64,000 nt of DNA, taken from Candidatus Gastranaerophilales bacterium. Lineage in GTDB: Bacteria; Cyanobacteriota; Vampirovibrionia; Gastranaerophilales; Gastranaerophilaceae. Shown here in pieces: positions 9,154 through 18,849 of this stretch (its first letter is position 1; each line of letters begins with the position of its first letter). Where the stretch lies: NCBI GenBank assembly GCA_944325005.1, contig CALUYO010000004.1:157593-221592 (forward strand). Direction: 5' to 3'. The notes beneath the pieces were generated by a model. That model was not told where the DNA came from. It did not search any database and saw only the letters and a list, made by a program, of their open reading frames with translations. Both the position numbers and the translations under genes were made by a program.

Positions 9154-9919
9154 TATTATTATTATCCTTTCTGATAACAGGTCGTATGTATTTATTGTAA
9201 GAATTTATTAAAGAATAGGGGAATGCAAAGTACCAGGTTACAATCGTAAAGTAACCTGCAAAAGTGCTCATAAAAAAATCCAGCAGGTAATATTCATTTG
9301 TAATACGTACCATTTTATCAATACCCGTAAGTCCCGCCGCTAAATAAATTAAAATATAAACGGCAGCTACTGCAAGACTAAATATTACAAATAAAATTAA
9401 TTTCAAATAAGTTGGTTTAAAAGCAGGTTTTATAAATTTAAACAACAACAATATATTTATGAGACCTTTAGAATCAAGATTTTCTGCATAAGCCAGAAAA
9501 ATATAATATACAAATACTGCACAAAAAATTAATGCTATAGAAATCATTACGGGTAAAACTATAAAATGTGTTGTCATATATATTACGACAGCAAGTATTA
9601 TACAAAGACATGCATAGATACCCCATACAATATTCAGTTTAATAATTCCTAGGTAAATTCGGGGGGTAATATCTTTAAAGGAAGGCAAAATTCCGTTGTT
9701 TATATTATTGATAGCATTATGCAAAAATTGCAGACTATATGCACCTATAATTATATTAAATATAAGATCAACAGGATTCTGTTTGTAACTGTATGTTTTA
9801 CCTGTTTTAATATCAACAAATGTAGAGAGCAGTGTCCATATAATCGATATTATTATCAGAAAAATATGTGCTTTTTTGTTTTCATAAATTTTTTTGTAAC
9901 TTTCAACTGGTCCTGCCAT
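9137..9919 (-). CDS. Polytopic membrane protein (paralogue 3 of 3), first gene of operon
   Basis: 260 residues with hydrophobic segments such as 'AHIFLIIISIIWTLLSTFV' and 'LKLILFVIFSLAVAAVYIL'. The start (MAGPVESYKKIYENKKAH) has the same short cytosolic lead-in as the other two. The C-terminus is polar and Asn-rich. It is transcribed first in the three-gene set and divergently from prfB. Function unknown. Confidence 0.62.
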   Translation of the reverse strand: MAGPVESYKKIYENKKAHIFLIIISIIWTLLSTFVDIKTGKTYSYKQNPVDLIFNIIIGAYSLQFLHNAINNINNGILPSFKDITPRIYLGIIKLNIVWGIYACLCIILAVVIYMTTHFIVLPVMISIALIFCAVFVYYIFLAYAENLDSKGLINILLLFKFIKPAFKPTYLKLILFVIFSLAVAAVYILIYLAAGLTGIDKMVRITNEYYLLDFFMSTFAGYFTIVTWYFAFPYSLINSYNKYIRPVIRKDNNNNVTND

Positions 9920-10001
9920 AAAATCTACCTACCGATAGTGTTTATTATATCAGTTTTTTTTTCAATTGCAAGATTGTCTTTTTTTATAGTAAAATGAACT
10001 T

Positions 10002-11082
10002 ATGGAAACAGAAATTAAACAGAAATTAAGTGAATTAAAAGCCAGATTTGATAAAATAAAGGAGTGTCTTTGACCCGATAGGCTTGAAAGAAGAACTTTC
10101 TAAACTTGAGGCGGAGATGCAAACTTCTGAGATATGGTCTAATCAAAAAAAAGCATCAGAGCTTGGCGCTCGTATAAGAGAGATAAAGGATAATCTTGAT
10201 TTTTATGATAAATGCCTTCAGGTTATTGATGATGCATTAACAGCTCTAGAAATAGGCGATGATGAATTAATAGAAGAGAGTAAAGGTGCACTGTATAATA
10301 TGGAAAAGGCTCTGGATAAATTTGAAGTGCATAAAATGTTAAGCGGGGAATATGATGATGCTGATACAATCCTAACTGTAAATGCCGGAGCCGGCGGTAC
10401 TGATGCTCAAGATTGGGCAAGTCTTTTACTAAGAATGTACATGCGATGGGCAGAAAGTCATGGGTGGAAAGTTGAGCTTTTGGATAAACTTGATGGTGAT
10501 GAAGCTGGAATAAAATCAGCATCAATTAAAATAATCGGAAAATATGCTTTTGGTTATGCGAAGGCAGAGAAAGGCGTACACCGTTTAGTCAGAATTTCGC
10601 CATTCAATGCTAATGGAAAACGTCAAACAAGTTTTGCATCTGTTGAAGTTTCTCCTATAATAGAAGATTTTGAAAAAACTATTGTAATTCCTCCTGAAGA
10701 TTTGGAAATTGAGACAATGCGTTCAGGCGGTGCAGGTGGGCAAAATGTAAATAAGGTTGAAACAGCGGTAAGAATTTTGCATAAACCTACTGGTATTGTC
10801 GTAAAATGCCAGCAGGAACGTTCTCAGTTACAGAACAAGGAAAATGCAATGCAAATTCTTGTATCAAAACTTCTGGCAATAAAACAAGCTGAACATGAAA
10901 AAAAACTTGCAGAACTTAAAGGGGAGAATGTAGATATTAATTTTGGTTCACAAATTCGTTCTTATGTTTTTCATCCCTATAAAATGGTAAAAGATCACAG
11001 AACAAATTATGAATCCGGAAATGTTGATGCTGTTATGGATGGTGAACTGGATGGGTTTATTGAGGCTTATCTGCGCAGATAA
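10002..11082 (+). CDS. prfB: Peptide chain release factor 2, with programmed +1 frameshift
   Basis: Translation termination at UGA and UAA. The gene starts at ATG 10002 and reads 23 codons to an in-frame TGA at 10071. The classic autoregulatory signal is present: an AGGAG-like stretch, then CTT TGA C. A +1 shift continues as [16 protein letters not shown] for about 359 residues in total. The GGQ motif that enters the peptidyl-transferase centre is in '[17 protein letters not shown]'. When RF2 is scarce the ribosome pauses at UGA and shifts. The downstream part alone would lack the N-terminus. Confidence 0.97.
10059..10074 (+). promoter_or_regulatory. prfB programmed +1 frameshift site
   Basis: AAGGAG at 10059-10064, TGT, then CTT TGA C (10068-10074). 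It matches the conserved RF2 frameshift arrangement of an internal Shine-Dalgarno just upstream of the slippery CUU UGA C. It gives an established frameshift in this genome with which to contrast the G10 loci. Confidence 0.95.
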
Positions 11083-11153
11083 CAATAGCTTTTTGAACTT
11101 GTCATTTTTTTTAGTTTTTATGGTATTATTTTTTTATAAGGATAGATTTATTC

Positions 11154-12317
11154 ATGAAAAAAATATGTATTGTTGGCGGATGCGGGCATGTTGGTTTGCC
11201 TTTAGGGCTGGTGCTTGCGGATAGAGGGTTTGAAGTAACGCTTTTGGATATTAATAAAACTGCTGTTGATTTAATAAATAGCGGGATTGTTCCATTTCAG
11301 GAGGAGGGTGCAGGTGAACTTCTGAAAAAAGAGATTAATAAAAACCTTTTTGTTACAGATAATTCTGATGTGGTGAAAGTTCAGGATGTTGTAATTTTTA
11401 TTACAGGAACTCCAGTTGATGAACACCACAACCCTAAAATTCATGAAGTGCTTAATGTTGTTGAAAAATATTTGCCATTAATGCATAAAGAGCAATTAAT
11501 TATTTTACGTAGTACAATTTATCCCGGAACAACAGAGATTATTGAGCAAAAACTTCAGAATTTCTTTGGAGTTCAGCCTAAACTTGCTTTCTGTCCGGAA
11601 AGAATTTTGCAGGGTAAAGGTATTGAAGAAATTCAAAATCTTCCGCAAATTGTATCTGCTGTAAATGATGAAGCACGAAAAGAAGCCGCTGAAATATTTT
11701 CTAAAATTGCTCCAAAAGTTATTCATCTTGAACCGGTTGAGGCAGAACTTTCAAAGCTTATGCTTAATACATGGAGATATCTTGAATTTGCAATTGCTAA
11801 CCAGTTTTATATGATGGTTGAAGACAAAGGGCTTGATTTTTATAAAATATTTGATGCAATGAAAGAAGATTACCCGCGGGCAAAAACTTTTTGTAAGGCA
11901 GGACTTGCTGCGGGACCTTGTTTATTTAAAGATACTATGCAGTTGTCTGCTTTTTACAGAAATCAGTTTTTCCTCGGACAGTCTGCTATGCTGGTAAATG
12001 AGGGCTTGCCGAATTTTCTGGTAAGTCAGCTTGAAAAGAAAATGGGTTCTTTAAAGAATAAAAAAGTTGCTCTTCTCGGGATGACTTTTAAGGCAAACAA
12101 TGATGATATAAGAGAAAGTTTGTCTTTTAAGATTAAAAAAGAACTTGAATTTAAACTTGCTGAAGTCCTGCCCTCAGATCCTTATCTCAAAAATACATAT
12201 AAACTTGATGATGTTTTGGCTGATTGCGATGCAGTTATATTAGGGGTTCCTCATAATGAATATTTAAATTTACAAATTAATAAACCTTATGTGGATTGCT
12301 GGAATGTTTGGAAATAA
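11154..12317 (+). CDS. Nucleotide-sugar dehydrogenase (UDP-glucose/UDP-ManNAc dehydrogenase family)
   Basis: 387 residues. The N-terminal NAD domain has 'IVGGCGHVGLPLGLVLADRG'. The central domain contains 'FCPERILQG', and the C-terminal substrate domain ends in 'YVDCWNVWK'. The catalytic Cys is in 'GPCLFKD', a variant of the usual GGxCLPKD. Such enzymes oxidise C6 of a UDP- or GDP-sugar to the uronic acid. It heads a glycan gene cluster with an epimerase 12 bases downstream, so it likely supplies a modified sugar for surface polysaccharide or glycolipid. A second, more canonical family member is at 50736. Confidence 0.85.
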   Translation: MKKICIVGGCGHVGLPLGLVLADRGFEVTLLDINKTAVDLINSGIVPFQEEGAGELLKKEINKNLFVTDNSDVVKVQDVVIFITGTPVDEHHNPKIHEVLNVVEKYLPLMHKEQLIILRSTIYPGTTEIIEQKLQNFFGVQPKLAFCPERILQGKGIEEIQNLPQIVSAVNDEARKEAAEIFSKIAPKVIHLEPVEAELSKLMLNTWRYLEFAIANQFYMMVEDKGLDFYKIFDAMKEDYPRAKTFCKAGLAAGPCLFKDTMQLSAFYRNQFFLGQSAMLVNEGLPNFLVSQLEKKMGSLKNKKVALLGMTFKANNDDIRESLSFKIKKELEFKLAEVLPSDPYLKNTYKLDDVLADCDAVILGVPHNEYLNLQINKPYVDCWNVWK

Positions 12318-12329
12318 GAGGTAATTAAA

Positions 12330-13349
12330 ATGAAAATATTAGTAACAGGTTCGGCAGGTTTTATTTGTGGTTATGTGGTGGAAGAATTATTGAACCACGG
12401 GCATGAAGTTGTGGGTATAGATAATTTCTCAAAGTACGGAAAGATTAAAAAGTCGTATGATAATCATCCTAACTATCATTTTGTAGAAGGTGATGCAAAA
12501 GATGTTGAGCTTATGAAAAAGCTTGCTCAAGATTGCGATCAGATACTTGCCTGTGCAGCAATGATAGGCGGAATTGCTTATTTTCATGAAATGGCTTATG
12601 ACTTACTGGCAGAAAACGAAAGGATTATGGCGTCAACGTTTGATGCAGCAATTCATGCTTTTAAACATGGAAATTTGAAAAAGATTAATGTTCTCAGTTC
12701 GAGTATGGTTTATGAATGTGCTGTAAATTATCCTTCTAAAGAGGGTGATGAAAAAATTATTCCGCCGCCGATGAGTACATACGGTTTTCAAAAGTTAGCC
12801 TGTGAGTATTACTGTAAAGGTGCGTTTGAACAGTACGGACTGCCTTATACAATAATAAGACCGTTTAATTGTGTCGGCACGGGCGAAAAACGTGCTTTAT
12901 GCGATAAAGAAATCCTTTCAGGTAATGTAAAACTTGCTATGAGCCATGTGGTGCCAGATCTGGTGCAAAAAGTTCTTAAGGGGCAGGATCCTCTTCATAT
13001 TTTAGGTAAAGGAAACCAGATTAGACATTACACTTATGCAGGTGATTTGGCAAGAGGTATAAGACTTTGTATTGAATCTCCCGATGCTTTTAATGAAGAT
13101 TTTAACTTATCAACCCCTGTTTCAACTACGGTTCTTGAACTTGCCGAAACTATATGGAAAAGATTAAACCCTGATAAAGAATTCAGATATGTAAGTGATG
13201 AACCGTTTAAATATGATGTTCAAAAAAGAGTTCCGTCAGTTGAAAAAGCCGAAAAATTGCTAGGATTTAAAGCTGAAACTTCGCTGGATGAAATTCTTGA
13301 TGAAGTTGTACCATGGATTGCCGAACAAATAAAAATCGGTGGAATTTAA
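12330..13349 (+). CDS. NAD-dependent nucleotide-sugar epimerase/dehydratase (extended SDR)
   Basis: 339 residues. The N-terminal 'TGSAGFICGYV' is the GxxGxxG-type NAD motif with the last Gly replaced by Cys. The catalytic YxxxK is in 'STYGFQKLA', and 'RPFNCVGTG' is a family signature. Closest in style to UDP-glucose/UDP-glucuronate 4-epimerases. It sits between the sugar dehydrogenase and the GT2 gene, so it probably acts on the same sugar nucleotide. Exact specificity cannot be read. Confidence 0.85.
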   Translation: MKILVTGSAGFICGYVVEELLNHGHEVVGIDNFSKYGKIKKSYDNHPNYHFVEGDAKDVELMKKLAQDCDQILACAAMIGGIAYFHEMAYDLLAENERIMASTFDAAIHAFKHGNLKKINVLSSSMVYECAVNYPSKEGDEKIIPPPMSTYGFQKLACEYYCKGAFEQYGLPYTIIRPFNCVGTGEKRALCDKEILSGNVKLAMSHVVPDLVQKVLKGQDPLHILGKGNQIRHYTYAGDLARGIRLCIESPDAFNEDFNLSTPVSTTVLELAETIWKRLNPDKEFRYVSDEPFKYDVQKRVPSVEKAEKLLGFKAETSLDEILDEVVPWIAEQIKIGGI

Positions 13350-13366
13350 AGAAAGTTGGAGCATAA

Positions 13367-14050
13367 ATGCTGACAATTATTATTCCCGTTTATAACGAGG
13401 GTGAAAATATTAAGACTGCTGTTGAAAATATTGAAAGAGAAGTTAAATATCCATATACAATAAATGTAATATATGACTTTGATGAAGATACAACAATAGA
13501 ACCTGCTAAAAATTTGAATGTAAATCTTGTTAAGAATAAATACGGCAGGGGTGTTTTGAATGCGATTAAAACCGGATTGGAAGATGTTAATACTGAATTT
13601 GCCATTGTTACAATGGCGGATTTGTCAGATCCGCCACAGGTTATGAATGATATGATTGATTCAGCTATAAAAAATAATGCGGATATAGTTTGCGCATCTC
13701 GTTATATGTCGGGAGGGGGGCAGGTTGGAGGCCAGCTGCTTAAAAAATTAATGTCAAGATATGCAGGTTTATCTCTTCATTATCTTGCAGGTGTTCCGGT
13801 GCATGATGTGACAAATTCTTTTAAACTTTACCGCAGATCATTTTTGGAGAGTGTTAAAATTGAAAGTACCGGAGGGTTTGAGTTAGGTCTGGAGTTAGTT
13901 GTTAAAGCGTTTAAAAACGGTAATAAGATAACGGAGGTTCCAACCGTCTGGTACGACAGAACTGCAGGAAAGTCAAATTTTAAACTTTTAGAGTGGCTGC
14001 CTAAGTATCTTAAATGGTATTTTAAAGCTTTTGGAGGAAAGCATTGTTAA
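13367..14050 (+). CDS. GT2-family glycosyltransferase (dolichyl/polyprenyl-phosphate sugar synthase type)
   Basis: 227 residues. 'MLTIIIPVYNEGENI' starts the GT-A fold, and 'VTMADLSDPP' holds the DxD-like metal site. 'ASRYMSGGGQVGG', 'VHDVTNSFKLYRR' and 'EVPTVWYDR' match polyprenyl-phosphate mannose/glucose synthases. There is no membrane anchor, so it is likely a cytosolic-face enzyme making a lipid-linked sugar donor. It is followed by three polytopic proteins that look like GT-C enzymes able to use such donors. Its last bases overlap the next start. Confidence 0.85.
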   Translation: MLTIIIPVYNEGENIKTAVENIEREVKYPYTINVIYDFDEDTTIEPAKNLNVNLVKNKYGRGVLNAIKTGLEDVNTEFAIVTMADLSDPPQVMNDMIDSAIKNNADIVCASRYMSGGGQVGGQLLKKLMSRYAGLSLHYLAGVPVHDVTNSFKLYRRSFLESVKIESTGGFELGLELVVKAFKNGNKITEVPTVWYDRTAGKSNFKLLEWLPKYLKWYFKAFGGKHC

Positions 14051-15696
14051 AGAAAAAAGATATATGTATTTTATTTCTTATTAATTTATTTGTTTTTTTC
14101 TGTTTTACGCTTTTTTCAAAGATTAATTGTGTAGTTGTATTGCAAAATCCGAAATATCAAACATACTCAGCTGTTATCGGGACAAAACAAGTAGATACCG
14201 ATGTTCTAAACGGTGAGTATCTTGAAATAAAATTACCTTTCTTGACATCAGGATTTACAATCAATAATCTTAAAGAAAATCAAATTAGAACGGTATTTTT
14301 AAATGGCAATGAAATATATTCTCTAAATAACATAAGTAATGTACTTTTGAAATTTAAAATAAATACCTTATTTAAGGTGTTTGCACTTACTATTGGGGTA
14401 ATGCTTTTTGAAATAATTTTAATATCGCTCTTTTTTATACCTCAGAAAGACAAATTCTGGGAGAATTTGATTGAAAATAAGACGGTGTTTTACATTTCAT
14501 GTCTAATATTGTGTGTATTTATTATATGGAATTTTTATAACATTTACCAAACAGCTGTTGATTTACCTTTTTGGGATGAATGGGAAGCTTTAAATCCTGG
14601 CAGACTTGATGAGCATTTAAATTTTAGCTGGCTTTTTGCCCAGCATAATGAGCATAAAATACTCTGGACTCGATTGTATACCTGGATTTTGTATCATCTT
14701 GACGGATGGAACTTAAGGCACCAGATTATATTGAATTTCTTTTTGTATCTTACTTCTTTATTTGTTTTGTATAAGGTTATACCTGATAAAAATAGTTTAC
14801 TGCCATTATTTTTTATTCCATGTTTTTCTGATGTGTTAATAGATAATCAGCTGACAGGTTTTCAATCTCAATTTTATTTTATGTTGTTATTTTCTTATCT
14901 GGCTATTTATTTCGGTTTTGTAAAAGAAAATAGTTACAAAAATGCTGTCTTGTTTTCCGTATTTTCAGTATGTGCAATGCTATCTATGACATTTATTTCC
15001 GGGGTTGCTTTGTTTTTTGCGTACTTCATGAAGGAACGAAAGTTTAACATAAATGTTGTTACTTCTGCAGGTGTAATTTTAGTTGGATTATTTTTATTTT
15101 TTATTAATTATACTACTTCTAATTTGCAAATGGAAGTTACAATGCCATACAAACCAGTATTCTGGTATTATTATTTCAGAATTATTTTAAAGGGTATTTT
15201 TAACGTTTACCTGCCTGTTTTATGCACACTGTTATCCGGTATTTTGTTCGTTTCGGCTTTTATCATTTCTTATATTAAAGATAAAGATAGAAACAGCTAT
15301 TATGTATATTTTTCGCTTTTCATACTGTGTTTTGCATTAACGGCCGGTGTTGCAGCCGGAAGATGTTCCATTGATACTTCATATATTGTCGCAAGCAGGC
15401 ATTTGAATGTTGTTAACTTTTTAATTCCATGTATAGCTGCGATGTTAATACGATTTAAACAAGTAAAGATTTCTCTCATATATTTTATCCTTTTGATATG
15501 TATGTTTGCACAATGTTATACCTTTGATACATATTACGGGGTACGGGATTTTAGAATTCAGGCAAAGAAAGAACTCTTAATGGTTGTGGATTCCACTCGT
15601 GAAGAACTGACTGTAGGTAAAGTTAACCCGTTTAATATTAAAGAATGCATATTAAGAGCAAAAGATCTGAATGTAAGTTTTTTAAGGAAACGTTGA
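14044..15696 (+). CDS. Polytopic membrane protein, probable GT-C glycosyltransferase
   Basis: 550 residues with ten or more membrane segments. It uses a TTG start at 14044, supported by GGAGGAAAG just upstream, and overlaps the GT2 gene. A first-loop motif 'LPFWDEWEAL' with acidic residues, followed by 'FAQHNEHKILWTRL', is typical of GT-C enzymes that take sugars from polyprenyl-phosphate donors on the periplasmic face. This is inferred from topology and the acidic loop; no acceptor can be named. Confidence 0.65.
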   Translation: MLKKKDICILFLINLFVFFCFTLFSKINCVVVLQNPKYQTYSAVIGTKQVDTDVLNGEYLEIKLPFLTSGFTINNLKENQIRTVFLNGNEIYSLNNISNVLLKFKINTLFKVFALTIGVMLFEIILISLFFIPQKDKFWENLIENKTVFYISCLILCVFIIWNFYNIYQTAVDLPFWDEWEALNPGRLDEHLNFSWLFAQHNEHKILWTRLYTWILYHLDGWNLRHQIILNFFLYLTSLFVLYKVIPDKNSLLPLFFIPCFSDVLIDNQLTGFQSQFYFMLLFSYLAIYFGFVKENSYKNAVLFSVFSVCAMLSMTFISGVALFFAYFMKERKFNINVVTSAGVILVGLFLFFINYTTSNLQMEVTMPYKPVFWYYYFRIILKGIFNVYLPVLCTLLSGILFVSAFIISYIKDKDRNSYYVYFSLFILCFALTAGVAAGRCSIDTSYIVASRHLNVVNFLIPCIAAMLIRFKQVKISLIYFILLICMFAQCYTFDTYYGVRDFRIQAKKELLMVVDSTREELTVGKVNPFNIKECILRAKDLNVSFLRKR

Positions 15697-15697
15697 T

Positions 15698-17461
15698 ATG
15701 TATAGAAGAATTCTCTGGTATTTTTTAATTATTATATTTATATTCTTTGGTTTTAAATTCACCTGTTTTACGGTTTTATCCGGTTTAGATCTGTCGTGGG
15801 CTTATGCATTGAACAATATTCATCTTAATGGAGATTATATTTTTGGGAGGGATGTTTTTTTTACTTACGGCCCTCTGGGCTATTTACTTGCTCCTTATTG
15901 TTATAAAGGTATTGTTATACAGGCATTTTTGTTTAAGATTTTTATAATATTTTCATATATATTTGCTATACTCTGTTTTAAAGAACGTAAAAATGTAAAT
16001 ATTTTTTTTGTGCTTGTTGTTTTAAATTTTATACTTTTTTGGAGAGATTATGATTTTTTAGAATTTCTTGCATTAATGCTTGCGATGGTATGCGTGTATG
16101 CAGACCGTTTAAGGCAGAATACTGCTTTAATTCTTTTAAATTTATTGGCATTTTTTATGTTTTTTGCCAAGTTTAATATTGGAATAAGTTGTATTGCAAC
16201 GTTAATTTTCACTTTAATATCTCTTAAATTAAAGCGGGAAGCAATTGTACTTACTTGCGGTATATGGGTAATCGGACTTGTTTTAATAACTATGTTATAT
16301 TTTGGAGATTTTTATAACTTTATTCAATGGTTTAGAGTTTCTCTGCTAATTGCTTCCGGATATAGTGAGGCAATGTTATTATGGCGTTATGCACTAAATC
16401 AAATTTACCTTTTATCTGCTCTTATAATTGTAGGTTTATATTTTTCGTTATGGTTTTATGACTATAAAAAGAATAACAATGAATGTTTTAAAGTCTTTTT
16501 TGTCAGTTTGCCGTCTTTATTTTTTATTTTTAAGGCCGGATTTGTCAGGGCTGATTTGCATATGATGCAATTTTTTACATATATGCTTTTGTTAATTCCT
16601 TTGTTATATCTGTTAGTAACAAATATTTCAACAAAAAAACTGGTTATAATGTATATTTTAGCCTTAATTTTGCCTGTGAACTATTTTTCAACGGGCAGTA
16701 TGTTTAATATTATTCCTGTACTAAAATATGAACATGAAATTTTTGTTCCTAATGAATATACTCTGCCTTATAAATGGCTCGATAAAATAGGAAGTGCAAG
16801 GGTCGAAATTCTTCCATATGATTTTTCATATATTGAAAAGAATAATTTGACGCCGCATTATAACCCTATTTTGCAGTTATATTCCGTATATACAAAAAGT
16901 TTGGATGACATTAGTGCAGAAAATTACAGAAAACAAAAAACAGATTATATAATAGTTGACCAAAGCAGGTCCATTGACAATAGAAATTTGGTTATGGATA
17001 ATCCGGCAACCTGGGATGCAATAAGGGAAAATTATCAGGTTTATGATTTTAGGGAAAAGAAAATACTTCTGGAAAAAAGAGAAAAACCTGTTAAACACAA
17101 ATATGAAACATACAGAGTTCAAGAATTTACTTTTAATGATGAAATTTCTGTTCCTGTTGATGCTAAAAAAGCTGTAGTAAAAATGGATTTATCATTGTCC
17201 GGTGTTTCTGCAAACTTTTTATTAAAGGTTTTGCCTGTATTTATTTATGTGACTTTTAATAATGGTGAAATAATGAAAATAAGACAGGTTAGAGATGTTA
17301 TGAAAAATGGCATTTATATTGACGAATTTATTTTGTCAATGAAAGATTTAGATAAATGGCTTCAGTATGAGACTTGCGGTAAAAATATTACTTCTGTAAG
17401 ATTTTATACAGCTATGCCGATTTTGTATAAAAAGAAATTTGTAATTGAATGGCAGAAATGA
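15698..17461 (+). CDS. Polytopic membrane protein, probable GT-C glycosyltransferase
   Basis: 587 residues. About ten membrane segments are followed by a soluble C-terminal domain from roughly residue 350. The first loop 'GLDLSWAYALNNIHLNG' and 'GRDVFFTYGPLGYLL' contain the Asp residues expected for a GT-C active site. It begins two bases after the preceding stop. Together with its neighbours it suggests a pathway that decorates a lipid-linked or surface glycan outside the inner membrane. Confidence 0.62.
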   Translation: MYRRILWYFLIIIFIFFGFKFTCFTVLSGLDLSWAYALNNIHLNGDYIFGRDVFFTYGPLGYLLAPYCYKGIVIQAFLFKIFIIFSYIFAILCFKERKNVNIFFVLVVLNFILFWRDYDFLEFLALMLAMVCVYADRLRQNTALILLNLLAFFMFFAKFNIGISCIATLIFTLISLKLKREAIVLTCGIWVIGLVLITMLYFGDFYNFIQWFRVSLLIASGYSEAMLLWRYALNQIYLLSALIIVGLYFSLWFYDYKKNNNECFKVFFVSLPSLFFIFKAGFVRADLHMMQFFTYMLLLIPLLYLLVTNISTKKLVIMYILALILPVNYFSTGSMFNIIPVLKYEHEIFVPNEYTLPYKWLDKIGSARVEILPYDFSYIEKNNLTPHYNPILQLYSVYTKSLDDISAENYRKQKTDYIIVDQSRSIDNRNLVMDNPATWDAIRENYQVYDFREKKILLEKREKPVKHKYETYRVQEFTFNDEISVPVDAKKAVVKMDLSLSGVSANFLLKVLPVFIYVTFNNGEIMKIRQVRDVMKNGIYIDEFILSMKDLDKWLQYETCGKNITSVRFYTAMPILYKKKFVIEWQK

Positions 17462-18831
17462 AAAAATATAGTACAATAATACTTCTAATATTTACAATAT
17501 TTGTTTTATTTTTACATGCTCCGGATGTATTTATAAATCAAATATTGTTTTCAGAGGACGGGAATGTATTTTTTAACCAGTCGCAGGAATTTGGTATGCA
17601 GGCTTTATTTATTCCTTATGCCGGTTACAGCCATTTGATATTACGTTTAATGGCCTGTTTTGCATCTTTCTTCCCTGTTCAAATAATACCATATATTTAT
17701 CTTTTGTCTGTCATTTTTGTTCAATTTTTTATTGTATTGTTTACTTATAAAATTTTTAAACTTGAAAATTATAATTATGGTCTTATTATTGCTTTGTTTC
17801 CTTTATTAATTCCTGTGGGTTGTGAAATTTATTTTAGTTTAACAAATTTGCAATGGCTTCTGGCTTTATTATTTGTAATATGCATCTCTAGTAGCTGGTT
17901 AACGCTAAATAGCTGTATGCTGGCCTTAAATCTTTTTTTATTATCTTTAACGGGACCTTTTTCAATTTTACTTCTGCCTGTTGTAATTGTAAGGATGTTT
18001 TTATATAAAGATCTTAAAAAGAAATTGGGTATCTATGCATTATACTTTACAGGGACGTTAATTCAGCTATTTATTCTTTTTATGTCAGAGAGAACGCAGT
18101 CTATTTATGATAAATTTCAATTTGCTAAGTTTATATCTTTTTTTATGTTGAAACTTTCATCTATAAATTTCTGGGATATAATTTTGTTCATAATCTTTTG
18201 TTTAGCTCTATTTAAAGCTGTGAAAAATTTTAAAGAATATTTTACTTTATTTTCATTATTATATCTGGGTATAGCTGTTATTTTTTCATCATTATTTATA
18301 TTAAGCGCTGATATTCCCTCGCGTTACATGTATCTTTTTCTTGCTTCGGTATATTTAATGTCTGTAGTTGTTTTAAAAAATGATAAAATTTCTGCTTTTA
18401 TAATACTGTTGCTTATTATACGATTTTCGCATTGCCGTTATGAAAATATTTATTGGAATGAGTTTACAAAATTTTCGCAATTGCAAAAAGAAGTTTTTGT
18501 CCCTATTTTACCTCCTCCAAACTGGTATGCAAAACTTACTTCCGGTGTAGAGGAAAATGCACCCCCGTATTTTGTTACAAATGGTATGTCTTATTTTAAC
18601 CCTTCTAAAATATGTAATAAATATACTGGTATTAGTATTGAAACTGATAATCCGGGTTATGCCAAAGTTTTTATGATAACTGATCTTTCAAGGAGCAATA
18701 TTAGATATTTTAATTTTTATCCTGTTGATAATAAAAATTATAAATCAAATTTTGTTATTCCGGTAGCGGATACTGATATTCAAATAATTTTGCCGCCTGA
18801 ATTAAAAATTAATTGCTATTGTTTGGATTAG
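17449..18831 (+). CDS. Polytopic membrane protein, probable GT-C-like
   Basis: 460 residues with about ten membrane segments and a short C-terminal soluble tail. 'LFSEDGNVFFNQ' is an acidic first-loop motif comparable with the two preceding proteins. Two starts are possible: ATG 17449, or ATG 17458, which makes an ATGA overlap with the previous stop. Neither has a clear ribosome site, so coupling is likely. Third of three divergent membrane proteins in series. Confidence 0.58.
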   Translation: MAEMKKYSTIILLIFTIFVLFLHAPDVFINQILFSEDGNVFFNQSQEFGMQALFIPYAGYSHLILRLMACFASFFPVQIIPYIYLLSVIFVQFFIVLFTYKIFKLENYNYGLIIALFPLLIPVGCEIYFSLTNLQWLLALLFVICISSSWLTLNSCMLALNLFLLSLTGPFSILLLPVVIVRMFLYKDLKKKLGIYALYFTGTLIQLFILFMSERTQSIYDKFQFAKFISFFMLKLSSINFWDIILFIIFCLALFKAVKNFKEYFTLFSLLYLGIAVIFSSLFILSADIPSRYMYLFLASVYLMSVVVLKNDKISAFIILLLIIRFSHCRYENIYWNEFTKFSQLQKEVFVPILPPPNWYAKLTSGVEENAPPYFVTNGMSYFNPSKICNKYTGISIETDNPGYAKVFMITDLSRSNIRYFNFYPVDNKNYKSNFVIPVADTDIQIILPPELKINCYCLD

Positions 18832-18849
18832 TATGATAAAATAAATTCT

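Noticed and set aside
9660..9667. Run of six G near 9661
   Set aside because: Short, inside a coding frame (Thr-Pro codons on the minus strand), with no flanking motif.
13708..13725. G-rich run GGGAGGGGGG inside the GT2 gene
   Set aside because: It is interrupted, lacks the AGC[TA][TC]CT motif, and encodes the family-conserved Gly-rich loop in frame, so it is not a G10 element.
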